Of a stretch of 26,258 nucleotides of DNA, positions 1-7,190 are shown one piece after another (position 1 is the stretch's first letter; every line of letters starts with the position of its first letter). Source of the DNA: an uncultured Alphaproteobacteria bacterium (GTDB lineage Bacteria; Pseudomonadota; Alphaproteobacteria; RF32; CAG-239); contig CAKQKH010000018.1 in assembly GCA_934248075.1 (NCBI GenBank), forward strand, positions 1 through 26,258. The letters run 5' to 3'. The position numbers were made by a program, and so were the translations under genes. The notes under the pieces are model-generated. The model worked only from the letters and a program-made list of their open reading frames with translations, was not told where the DNA came from and searched no databases.

Positions 1-49
1 TTAAAAGATAGTGCCTTATAAGTCTTCCCCCTTGACGGGGCGCGAGGAT

Positions 50-77
50 AAAAACAGTCAAAGTACTGACTGTTTTT
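50..77. repeat. Perfect 11-bp inverted repeat, 6-base loop
   Basis: AAAAACAGTCA at 50-60 pairs perfectly with TGACTGTTTTT at 67-77 around the loop AAGTAC. On the plus strand the right arm ends in five T, so it could act as a weak terminator for a transcript entering from outside the window. It could equally be one arm of a dispersed palindromic element. Confidence 0.55.
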
Positions 78-221
78 ACCGCAAGCGACGTAAGTTTACT
101 TGTTGAGCCAGTGCAGCGTAAGCAAACACAGCGAAACTAGTAAACAAGTGACCGACACGCGGTTGGTGAACGATAGTGAACCTACCAAGTTAGACGATTT
201 AGATGGGGGTGAGATAGAATA

Positions 222-286
222 AAGACTGTCACCGCTCCGAGAGGCGAGTATTCTCGCCCGAGGTCAAGCGGTCTTCCGAGCTTTTT
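222..286. other. Extended stem-loop followed by a T run
   Basis: AAGAC (222-226) plus CGCT (233-236) can pair with AGCGGTCTT (267-275), leaving a 6-base bulge. Inside is a perfect hairpin, GGCGAG (243-248), loop TATT, CTCGCC (253-258). Five T follow at 282-286. The arrangement resembles the 3' end of a small RNA or a terminator, but I recognise no RNA family. An alternative helix, TCTTCCG (272-278) with CGGAAGA (298-304), reuses four bases of the first stem. Confidence 0.35.
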
Positions 287-353
287 AAATGTCAGTACGG
301 AAGATGCCCTGACGATTGCGTTCCGCAATCGAGGCATGACATGTTTTTTCACT

Positions 354-379
354 GGATTCCGGCGTCCGCCGGAATGACA
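354..379. repeat. dRS3-like dispersed palindromic repeat
   Basis: The core is a perfect 9-bp inverted repeat, ATTCCGGCG (356-364), two-base loop, CGCCGGAAT (367-375), flanked by GG on the left and GAC on the right. The GGATTCC...GGAATGAC layout matches a widespread class of intergenic repeats, of which neisserial dRS3 (ATTCC-N-GGAAT) is the best known. Copy number in this genome cannot be judged from one window; only one copy is seen here. Confidence 0.55.
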
Positions 380-493
380 CCGGACGACAAGTCCGACTCT
401 ATCTCGAGCGCCGAGCCAACGGCGAGTAAGCGAGTAAATTCTTGCTTATGCCACCGGTGGCTCACCGGTGCGGCTCGGCACCGCCGTCGCGGG

Positions 494-530
494 TCATTGC
501 GCGAACGGCGATAGCCGTGAGAAGCAATCC
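494..530. repeat. REP-like repeat with nested hairpin
   Basis: The segment begins TCATTGCG and ends AAGCAATCC. The outer arms are ATTGC (496-500) and GCAAT (524-528). A perfect inner hairpin is ACGGC (505-509), loop GATA, GCCGT (514-518). The TCATTGCGxG...GAAGCAATCC pattern is a common dispersed intergenic repeat type in draft bacterial genomes. Identification rests on resemblance only. Confidence 0.5.
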
Positions 531-644
531 ATTTTTATCAAGAAACAAGACGGACCTGCATCAAACGCTCGCCCAAATGACAGTATGCGCTGTAAACTCA
601 TGCATTTCAAATTCAGCGAATATCTTTATGGCGCGTGGCTAAAT

Positions 645-2012
645 TTATTTCTTTTTGGCTTTGTCCGCATAAGGGTTGCCGGTTTTGCGCACCGTAATTC
701 TGATTGGGATTCCCCGCATATCAAAATTCTCCCGCAACTGCTTGGTCAGATATCCCAAATAAGTGTCCGGCAATCCCTCCGGATTGCTTGAGAAGATGTA
801 AAATGATGGGGGGCGGGTTTTGGCCTGAGTTATATAGCGCAGCTTAATCCGTCGTTTGTTTTTGCCCAGCGGCGGCGGATAGCGGTCTATCATATCGGCA
901 AACCACTGATTCAGCGGCGCGGTCGGAATTCGCAAATTCCAGCGATCATAGACCTTGAATACCGCTCGCATCAGTTTATCCAAATTTTCTTTTTTGAGTG
1001 CTGAAATGGTTACTGTCGGCACACCGTCTGCTTGCGCCAAAGAAGTCTGAAGCCGATCATTCAGTTTTTGCAAAGCTTCCTTTCGATTGGCAATATCCCA
1101 CTTGTTAACCGCAATTACCAGAGCGCGTCCTTCTTCCAAAACCTGACGTGCGATAGTCAAATCTTGCTTATCCAACACGGCATCGGCATCAAGCACCAAA
1201 ACTACAACCTGAGCCATAAAAGCAGCATGTTTGGTGCTGGCGGCAGACATTTTTTCCAAAGAATCCGATACTCTTGATTGACGTCGCAGGCCGGCAGTAT
1301 CTACCAGATTAATCTTACGACCCATATAAACCCACTGAGTGGCAATGGCATCGCGAGTAACTCCGGCTTCAGGTCCGGTCAACATTCGCTCGTCATTCAA
1401 CAGCGCATTAACCAAAGTAGATTTGCCGACATTAGGGCGTCCGACAATTGCCAACTGAATTGGCCGTTGCTCTGTTTCGTTAGCGCTCTCTTCGGTGGCA
1501 ATTTCCGGAGCCGGAAGTTTTTTTTCTTCGGCTTTTAAGGCATCGTATAAGTCTAACAATCCCAAACCATGCTCTGCTGAAAACGGAATCGGCTCGCCTA
1601 ATCCCAACTTGTAGGCCTCATGAATGCTATCTTCCTGCAATTTTCCTTCGCATTTATTGGCCAGAAGAATCACCGGTTTGCCGCTCTGACGAACCAAAGC
1701 GGCCAAATGTTCGTCATAAGGCTGCAATCCGTCGCGAGCGTCAAACAAAAACAAAGCGGCATCAGCTTCGGCAATTGCTCGACTGGTTTGCTGCCACATT
1801 CGTTTTTCTAAAGAATCTTCTTTAGAATATTCATATCCGGCTGTGTCTATCACGCTCAAACTCAGATCGTTTAGTTTGGCGGGGGCTTCTCTTCGGTCAC
1901 GGGTAACGCCGGGTTTGTCATGCACAATTGCCACTTTGCGTCCAACCAAACGATTAAACAAAGTGGACTTACCAACATTGGGGCGTCCGATAATTGCAAT
2001 CCTCAAAACCAT
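645..2012 (-). CDS. der: Ribosome biogenesis GTPase Der (EngA)
   Basis: Der is an essential double GTPase that helps mature the 50S ribosomal subunit in the cytoplasm. The 455-residue length is normal. The first G domain shows GRPNVGKS near residues 9-16, VTRD in switch I, DTAGYE and NKCEG. The second shows GRPNVGKST near 190, GVTRD, DTAGLR and NKWD. A KH-like C-terminal domain follows and ends in the basic tail ADKAKKK typical of the family. The ATG lies 8 bases after the bamB stop, with an AGGA motif overlapping that stop, so it is probably translated from the same mRNA as bamB and the YfgM-like gene. All GTP-binding motifs look intact. No clear terminator is seen after its stop. Confidence 0.97.
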   Translation of the reverse strand: MVLRIAIIGRPNVGKSTLFNRLVGRKVAIVHDKPGVTRDRREAPAKLNDLSLSVIDTAGYEYSKEDSLEKRMWQQTSRAIAEADAALFLFDARDGLQPYDEHLAALVRQSGKPVILLANKCEGKLQEDSIHEAYKLGLGEPIPFSAEHGLGLLDLYDALKAEEKKLPAPEIATEESANETEQRPIQLAIVGRPNVGKSTLVNALLNDERMLTGPEAGVTRDAIATQWVYMGRKINLVDTAGLRRQSRVSDSLEKMSAASTKHAAFMAQVVVLVLDADAVLDKQDLTIARQVLEEGRALVIAVNKWDIANRKEALQKLNDRLQTSLAQADGVPTVTISALKKENLDKLMRAVFKVYDRWNLRIPTAPLNQWFADMIDRYPPPLGKNKRRIKLRYITQAKTRPPSFYIFSSNPEGLPDTYLGYLTKQLRENFDMRGIPIRITVRKTGNPYADKAKKK

Positions 2013-2020
2013 TTCTTGTC

Positions 2021-3352
2021 CTATCTATAAGCAATCATTTCTGCGTCATTGGTAGCAAAGACGGTAATCCCTTCCGCCACTATTGGTGACAATTCAATAC
2101 CCTCATCGGTTGAAACATAGCTCAAAATCTCGCCCGTATATGGAGAAACTGAAAAGATATAGCCGTTCGATGTGGCAATCAGCAACCGATTGTCCACCAA
2201 AATCGGACCACTGCCAAACGCTCCGTTTTTGGCATCACTATTATCTCCTTTGGGAATTTCGGTGTTCCAAACAATCTTGCCGTTTTGCTTGTTGATAGCC
2301 AAAAGATCAAAATCATTGGTCAAAACATACAAATAGTCGCCGGAAATCCAAGGCTGGCCGGTACTGCCCATCTCTCGCTCCCAAATGCGGGCGCCGGTGC
2401 GCAAATCAATCGCGGCCAATACGCTGTTGTAGCCAACTGCAAAAACCTTATTGCCATCAATTACCGGACCGGCTTTGATAGATGTGATTTCCGCCAAAGA
2501 ATTGGTGCGCTTGTGCGATACTAACAGATCCGTCCACAGCGGCGTGCCGGTGCTGGCCTTAAAAGCCTGCAATTCGCCGTTGGAAAAAGCGGCAATGACT
2601 ACATCGCTTTCCGGACTATACGCCGGAGCCGCGCCGCCAACCAAGGTTGTGGCCTCTGTTTCGGTCTGATTTTTCCACAATACTTCACCGTTGTCCGCGT
2701 CCAAAGCGGTCAGAGTATTGTCAAAACTTTGAACCAACACTCGTCCGGAGTTTGCCGTCGGCGCAATTCTTATTGGCATACCCAAATCTTTGCGCCAGAT
2801 GGTGTCTCCGTTGGTCATATCCAAACAAAATACACTGCCAAATCCAGTTGTTGCGTATATTTTTTTGTTAAACTCGGCGATTCCGGCGCCTTTCAAGGAC
2901 GATCCGCGTTCAGACTTGTTTTGCGGTTTCAGACGTTTTTTCCAAATCTGGCGGCCGTCATCAAGTCTTCGCGCCGTAACCAAGCCTTCGGTATCAACTG
3001 CAAACACAACCCCATAAGCCGAAACCGGCGATGCAATCAAATAATCGCGCTTAGAGCTTCCCTCGCCAAAACCTTTGCTCCATAGTTTTTTTAATTTTGA
3101 TTTTGCCTCCAAGTGTCCCATCAAATGCATGGAGTTTCCGCCATTTTGCGTCCATTTGGGATTGGTGTAGGGCGCTGGCAACTTTATCTTTAGCTCGCCT
3201 GGGGCATAATCCGGTGCCAAAGAGGCATCTTCCCTAATCACATTTATCCTCTCGCCGTCAATATTCAGAGGAGCTTTGCCAAAAAATCCACAGCCCGAAA
3301 CAGCCATAATCGCGGCGCACAGAGCCATTTTTCGATAAAAATCGCAACGCAT
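2021..3352 (-). CDS. bamB: Outer membrane assembly lipoprotein BamB
   Basis: BamB is a beta-propeller lipoprotein of the BAM complex, which inserts outer-membrane proteins. Here it is 443 residues. The N-terminus is a lipoprotein signal with lipobox VSGC, the lipidated cysteine being residue 21. The rest is a series of PQQ-like propeller blades with recurring patterns such as ALDADNGEVLWK, AIDLRTGARIWE and INKQNGKIVWN. I chose the ATG at 3352 over the in-frame ATG at 3358, because GGAGAG at 3359-3364 abuts the upstream ATG but is 6 bases from this one. It sits between the YfgM-like gene (13-base gap) and der (8-base gap), an order known from alphaproteobacteria. Confidence 0.93.
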   Translation of the reverse strand: MRCDFYRKMALCAAIMAVSGCGFFGKAPLNIDGERINVIREDASLAPDYAPGELKIKLPAPYTNPKWTQNGGNSMHLMGHLEAKSKLKKLWSKGFGEGSSKRDYLIASPVSAYGVVFAVDTEGLVTARRLDDGRQIWKKRLKPQNKSERGSSLKGAGIAEFNKKIYATTGFGSVFCLDMTNGDTIWRKDLGMPIRIAPTANSGRVLVQSFDNTLTALDADNGEVLWKNQTETEATTLVGGAAPAYSPESDVVIAAFSNGELQAFKASTGTPLWTDLLVSHKRTNSLAEITSIKAGPVIDGNKVFAVGYNSVLAAIDLRTGARIWEREMGSTGQPWISGDYLYVLTNDFDLLAINKQNGKIVWNTEIPKGDNSDAKNGAFGSGPILVDNRLLIATSNGYIFSVSPYTGEILSYVSTDEGIELSPIVAEGITVFATNDAEMIAYR

Positions 3353-3358
3353 TAACAT

Positions 3359-3364
3359 CTCTCC
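3359..3364 (-). promoter_or_regulatory. Ribosome binding site that sets the bamB start
   Basis: GGAGAG on the minus strand directly touches the ATG at 3358 but lies 6 bases from the ATG at 3352. The second ATG is therefore the likely start. Confidence 0.65.
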
Positions 3365-3365
3365 G

Positions 3366-4058
3366 CTATTTGTTGTGGTCGTTGATTATGGTAACCATGT
3401 CTTGAGCGCGAGATTTAAGCGCGTCGGAGCTGGTTGCTGAGGCGATAATCATCTCATATTCAGCTTTAGCTTTATCCATGTTGCCGTCGCGTATATACAA
3501 CATTGCCAGCAACTCTCTGGCCACATTGTAGCTGCCGTTATTGTTTTCGGTCAGCGGCTTCAGCAAACTTTCAACTTCTTGCGCCGGAGCATTGTTGTCC
3601 AGTTTGTAGGCGGCCAATTTCAAAGCGGCGATATCTTTCATCTGCCGGCTGACACCGCGTTCGGATACCAATTGCTCCAATACCTTAATACCTTCTTGCG
3701 GTTTGTTTTGCTCAAAATAAACATTGGCAATTTGCAACTTGGCAATATCCGCGTACAAGCCGGATCTTCCGGCCAGATTTTGCAGAATTTTCATGCTTTC
3801 ATCAAAACGTCCTTGATTTTGCAAAGAAATTGCCACGGCGTAGGCATTGGAAATTTCCTGATCGCGTTTTTTTGACCAGTTGCGAAACGTCTCAAAGCTG
3901 ACTGCGGCAGTTAAAGCTAAAGCAATAAAGATAATAATGAATAGTCCGTACTGCTCCCACAAATCTTTCATTTTGTCATTTTTAATATCTTCACTGACCT
4001 CTTTTAACAAGGCGTCCTGAATCAAAATGTCTTCAGCTTTTTTAGATTTTTTAAACAT
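3366..4058 (-). CDS. TPR-domain membrane protein, YfgM/TPR_21-like
   Basis: This 230-residue protein is placed like YfgM, the periplasmic TPR protein encoded beside bamB and der in many proteobacteria and linked there to the Sec translocon. A charged cytoplasmic N-terminus (1-37) containing WEQYG precedes one membrane helix (about 39-56, FIIIFIALALTAAVSF). A periplasmic helical region follows, with TPR-like helix pairs such as NQGRFDESMKILQNLAG and YIRDGNMDKAKAEYEMI. The ATG at 4058 is preferred to that at 4064, because AGGAG at 4065-4069 abuts the upstream ATG and is 6 bases from this one. It is the first gene of the operon with bamB and der. The family call rests on topology, TPR character and neighbours; the exact function in this lineage is inferred. 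Confidence 0.82.
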   Translation of the reverse strand: MFKKSKKAEDILIQDALLKEVSEDIKNDKMKDLWEQYGLFIIIFIALALTAAVSFETFRNWSKKRDQEISNAYAVAISLQNQGRFDESMKILQNLAGRSGLYADIAKLQIANVYFEQNKPQEGIKVLEQLVSERGVSRQMKDIAALKLAAYKLDNNAPAQEVESLLKPLTENNNGSYNVARELLAMLYIRDGNMDKAKAEYEMIIASATSSDALKSRAQDMVTIINDHNK

Positions 4059-4093
4059 TAACATCTCCTAAAGTCTGCAATCTGTTTTGTGCT

Positions 4094-4121
4094 AATATAT
4101 AATCTAATTTCAAAATATCAA
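4094..4121 (-). promoter_or_regulatory. Promoter of the yfgM-like - bamB - der operon
   Basis: On the minus strand, TTGATA (4116-4121) and TATATT (4094-4099) are separated by 16 bases, a good sigma70-like match. It starts just past the stop codon of the membrane-protein gene at 4129, so the three-gene operon can be transcribed independently of that gene. Confidence 0.6.
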
Positions 4122-4128
4122 ACGAATT

Positions 4129-5319
4129 TTACTTAATTACCTCATGAATCAAAAAACGCTTAATCCAGCGCAATGACGCGATTGGCAACTTGGCGCCGAA
4201 AGCTATGGTTGTCGCGTCTGAAATAATTGAGACAAAGAACCTGCCGGTGGCCGGATTTTCCGTAACTTCAATGGCTTCAATGTCATTTTTCATGATTTCA
4301 TTATGCTTGGTGGAAAACAACATATATTTATGAGTGTTGACAATTTTATCCTTTTTCAGCACCAATTTTTCTTTGCGGAACAATATAAATACCGCCACAA
4401 CGATAATCGCCGCCGCAATCGCGGTCAGACCATAAAACGTGGAGGCGAAATTGTTGCGAAAAGCCTCAAAATTTGTGGCCGCCACAATCAAACAAAGCAC
4501 TATTGTTCCAATCATGCCCCAAGCCAAAATATTATATGCGTCCCATATGATTTTGCGCGCTTTCAAAACAATTTTATCTTTTTTGCGCACATAGCGAATG
4601 CCGTCGGGCAGGTCTTCATACGAATCATAATCATCAATCACATATCCGAGCTTGGCCATTTCCTTAATTGATTTATCAAGATTCTTCAGATCAATGGATT
4701 GCAGCCCCGTATCAGTATTAACCAGCGCCGGCATCTTGAAAAAGCGGGCAAATTCTTTCCATTTTTTACGAACGTTTTCCGGTGACGTTGATATATACAG
4801 CGGCACAACTTTGCTAGGATCTTTATGATAAAGCTCAATAATATATTTATTGCTGTTGATTAATCCAGACTGATAAAAAGCAATTCTAAAACGCACGCCC
4901 TGATAATTTTTTATGCTCTCTTTTACGATTCTTTTGGCGCCGAACACTGGTCTGTCGCCAATCAGCATGGTTTTTCCGTCAAAAATAAACTTGCGGTAAC
5001 GGATATAAGAAAAAACGCTTGCCAAAATCATACCAAAACCGACAACCATAAAAATAATGTCAAAAAATATGGGCGTAACCGCGGGCTGATATGTCGGCAA
5101 AGCCTCTATGGGAATGATTTCCGCCACATTGGGGTTAGAATATCTGAAACCATTTAGCATTTCGTATAATCCGAGCAAAAACAGCAAGGCCCCAAAAATT
5201 ATCCCTGGGAGCAAAAATCTCCAACTGGTGCGGTCAGAAATTTTGGCCGGAAGTTTTTTCAGCTTTTTGAGGCTGAACTCCAGCTTGTGGCTAAGGTGAT
5301 TTGTTATGCAACTGTTCAT
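4129..5319 (-). CDS. Four-TM membrane protein of unknown function
   Basis: I do not recognise this 396-residue protein. It has two halves of similar plan: a pair of membrane helices (about 35-54 and 83-105) followed by a soluble beta-rich domain, then a second pair (about 264-284 and 294-314) followed by another soluble domain (317-396). Phrases such as KTMLIGDRPVFGAKR and the ending with FGAKLP...LRWIKRFL suggest PH-like (bacterial pleckstrin-homology) folds next to the membrane, but this is only a resemblance. The start is supported by GAGGA 9 bases upstream of the ATG. It is the most upstream minus-strand gene here and lies on the same strand as the yfgM-bamB-der operon, which has its own promoter. 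Confidence 0.8.
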   Translation of the reverse strand: MNSCITNHLSHKLEFSLKKLKKLPAKISDRTSWRFLLPGIIFGALLFLLGLYEMLNGFRYSNPNVAEIIPIEALPTYQPAVTPIFFDIIFMVVGFGMILASVFSYIRYRKFIFDGKTMLIGDRPVFGAKRIVKESIKNYQGVRFRIAFYQSGLINSNKYIIELYHKDPSKVVPLYISTSPENVRKKWKEFARFFKMPALVNTDTGLQSIDLKNLDKSIKEMAKLGYVIDDYDSYEDLPDGIRYVRKKDKIVLKARKIIWDAYNILAWGMIGTIVLCLIVAATNFEAFRNNFASTFYGLTAIAAAIIVVAVFILFRKEKLVLKKDKIVNTHKYMLFSTKHNEIMKNDIEAIEVTENPATGRFFVSIISDATTIAFGAKLPIASLRWIKRFLIHEVIK

Positions 5320-5469
5320 GGCAGATGATCCTCATAGTCTGGTTGATTTATCAGAACAAGCCTCATCTTAACCTAAAACGTTTAAATAATCATCAATTTT
5401 TTAATTTATTTTAATAATCTTTTCCTAAACTCGTTTCAGCTTAATTTTTTTTTGAAATCGGAGCATCAG

Positions 5470-7188
5470 ATGGGAAGCGTTGAAATTTTTTCACAATATC
5501 ACCAATTTGTTACCACGTTGGCGGCTATGGGCATCTTGTTGTTTGCCTGCATGTATGCCACCTCCGGACAAGACAAGTTGTTTGCGCCTTTGTGGCTGCT
5601 GTTTATGGGATTGGTGTGGGATTTTGGCGCCAATGCGGTTGCGTCTTCTGGCGCCGCGGCCTATGCTGCCGGTCGCTATATCGGTTATTATGTTTTAGCC
5701 GAGTTGTTGTTGTCTTTGGCCGCAATGCTTTTTATTGTCATGGCTGCTGCCAAATTTATCATCAGAGGCAATGTTATAGCGTGGGTTTGTTTGGGGCTTG
5801 GCATACTCGGAATTCTGACGGAAGTATTGTTTGTGTTTGTCGTGCCGGACGGCGGAGTAGTAAACAATATGCGGCAAATTTTCCCCTTGGCCGGTTTTGT
5901 TTGTTTGGCGGTTGTTTCATGGGCGCAAAGCCGCCGAGAATTTGCCAGTGGTTTTATTTTTACCGGCATATTGACTTCTGTGGTCGTTCTGTGGCTGGTG
6001 CTGAGAGCCTTGGGTTTGTCGGAGCAATGGTTGTCCGGGCTGTGGTACATTCCGGCTCTGTTTTATGTTTTGATGGGGCTTGCGGCCGTGATGATGAAAG
6101 TGGATCAGCTCAACCAAAAAATTGGCAGAGCCGATCAGGAAATTGAAAAATATAACCAAAAAATTGAAGAGATTATTCGTCTTTCGCCGTTTCCGATTAT
6201 CATATCTCGACTTAGTGATGACAGAATTATTTTGGCCAATAACAATGCCGTCAAGCTGTTCGGTATAAATCCGCGTGAACTGGAACGATATCGTTTGCGA
6301 GATTTCTTTGCCGATTCTGATAATCGCCGTCTTTTGAACGAACGGCTGGAAAACGAGCGGGAAGTTCAAGATTTTGAGGTTTTGGTTAAAACTCCGCTGT
6401 CTGATACGCCTTTTTGGCTTTTGGCCTCGGCTAATATTATAGATTACAATTATGATGTTGTGTTGTACTCTGCTTTTCAGGACATAACTTCACGCAAAAG
6501 TCGAGAGGCTTTGCTTAAAAATCAAGCTATTCGCGATCCACTCACTTCCTTGTATAATCGGCGCTATTTTGAGGAGGAGGTTACCAAGCAAATCCTTGAG
6601 GCAAAAGCCAAAAATCAGCCTTTTACGGTGCTGATGCTTGATGCGGATAAGTTCAAAAATGTCAATGACACCTATGGCCATAAGGTTGGTGATAAAGTGC
6701 TGATTGAGCTGGCTAACACGGCGGAGCGGGCGTTACGAGATAATGATATTGTTGCCCGCTATGGCGGAGAAGAGTTTGTGATCTTTTTGGCGGGGATCCA
6801 TTCCGAGCAAGGCAAGGCAGTGGCTGAACGCCTGCGTGAAAGCATATCAACACAGGTCGTGTATTCAGATGCCAATCAGCCGGTGCGTTTTAGCGTCTCG
6901 ATCGGCGTTTCCTCTTCCGATGTTTCAGACAATGTTGACACTCTCATCAAAACCGCCGATGAGGCTTTGTACCGCGCCAAACAGAATGGACGTAATCGGG
7001 TTGAGGTTTTTTCTGCCGCGGATCTGGAGAAATTTATTGCCGAAGGGCAGATAGAGCGCAAAGATGAGAGCCAAAATCATCATCCGGTGTTTGATAAAGA
7101 AAATTCGGCTGAGATATCCTTGCTTGACGGCGTGGAGGCAAATCAGCTGCCTGATGAAACTACTATTGTCGAGGAGCCGCAGAAATAA
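5470..7188 (+). CDS. Membrane diguanylate cyclase, 7TM-PAS-GGDEF
   Basis: This 572-residue protein is predicted to make the second messenger c-di-GMP from two GTP. Seven hydrophobic helices fill residues 1-210 and probably form a membrane sensor. A short coiled coil (about 211-232) leads to a PAS-like domain (about 235-345). The GGDEF domain has DPLTSLYNRR at its start and an active-site GGEEF at 432-436. An RxxD inhibitory site (R423-D426, RDND) precedes it, so product feedback is expected. A 60-residue acidic tail follows. I start at ATG 5470, which has GGAG (5460-5463) 6 bases upstream; the alternative TTG at 5452 follows a T run with no Shine-Dalgarno. No EAL domain is present. The ligand is unknown. 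Confidence 0.92.
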   Translation: MGSVEIFSQYHQFVTTLAAMGILLFACMYATSGQDKLFAPLWLLFMGLVWDFGANAVASSGAAAYAAGRYIGYYVLAELLLSLAAMLFIVMAAAKFIIRGNVIAWVCLGLGILGILTEVLFVFVVPDGGVVNNMRQIFPLAGFVCLAVVSWAQSRREFASGFIFTGILTSVVVLWLVLRALGLSEQWLSGLWYIPALFYVLMGLAAVMMKVDQLNQKIGRADQEIEKYNQKIEEIIRLSPFPIIISRLSDDRIILANNNAVKLFGINPRELERYRLRDFFADSDNRRLLNERLENEREVQDFEVLVKTPLSDTPFWLLASANIIDYNYDVVLYSAFQDITSRKSREALLKNQAIRDPLTSLYNRRYFEEEVTKQILEAKAKNQPFTVLMLDADKFKNVNDTYGHKVGDKVLIELANTAERALRDNDIVARYGGEEFVIFLAGIHSEQGKAVAERLRESISTQVVYSDANQPVRFSVSIGVSSSDVSDNVDTLIKTADEALYRAKQNGRNRVEVFSAADLEKFIAEGQIERKDESQNHHPVFDKENSAEISLLDGVEANQLPDETTIVEEPQK

Positions 7189-7190
7189 TA

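Larger units (their letters stand above)
1..644. other. Gene-free, palindrome-rich intergenic segment
   Basis: No reading frame here has a convincing ribosome binding site or protein-like composition. The segment lies downstream of the 3' end of der. It holds many short perfect inverted repeats: 50-60/67-77, 243-248/253-258, 272-278/298-304, 314-320/324-330, 356-364/367-375, 381-385/391-395, 409-413/420-424, the 10-base palindrome at 451-460, and 505-509/514-518. Its GC-rich patches differ from the AT-rich promoter gaps elsewhere in the window. It reads as a mosaic of dispersed intergenic repeats or structured RNA, not as a decayed gene. The last ~110 bases before der have no obvious structure. 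Confidence 0.6.

Noticed and set aside
1..300. tRNA, tmRNA, RNase P or 6S RNA in the left segment
   Set aside because: None of the conserved sequence landmarks of these RNAs could be found; only generic hairpins.
468..791. 107-codon plus-strand frame, and a 66-codon frame at 442-642
   Set aside because: They run through the palindromic repeats and, for the longer one, into the 3' end of der on the other strand. No ribosome site and no protein-like composition.
5343..5371. TTGATT with a weak -10 upstream of the diguanylate cyclase
   Set aside because: The -10 candidate (TCTTAA) is poor and the AT-rich gap offers several equally weak choices, so no promoter is claimed.
5592..6146. 184-codon frame inside the diguanylate cyclase gene
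   Set aside because: A +1 shadow of the membrane-helix region, rich in Cys, Gly and Phe; no start signals.
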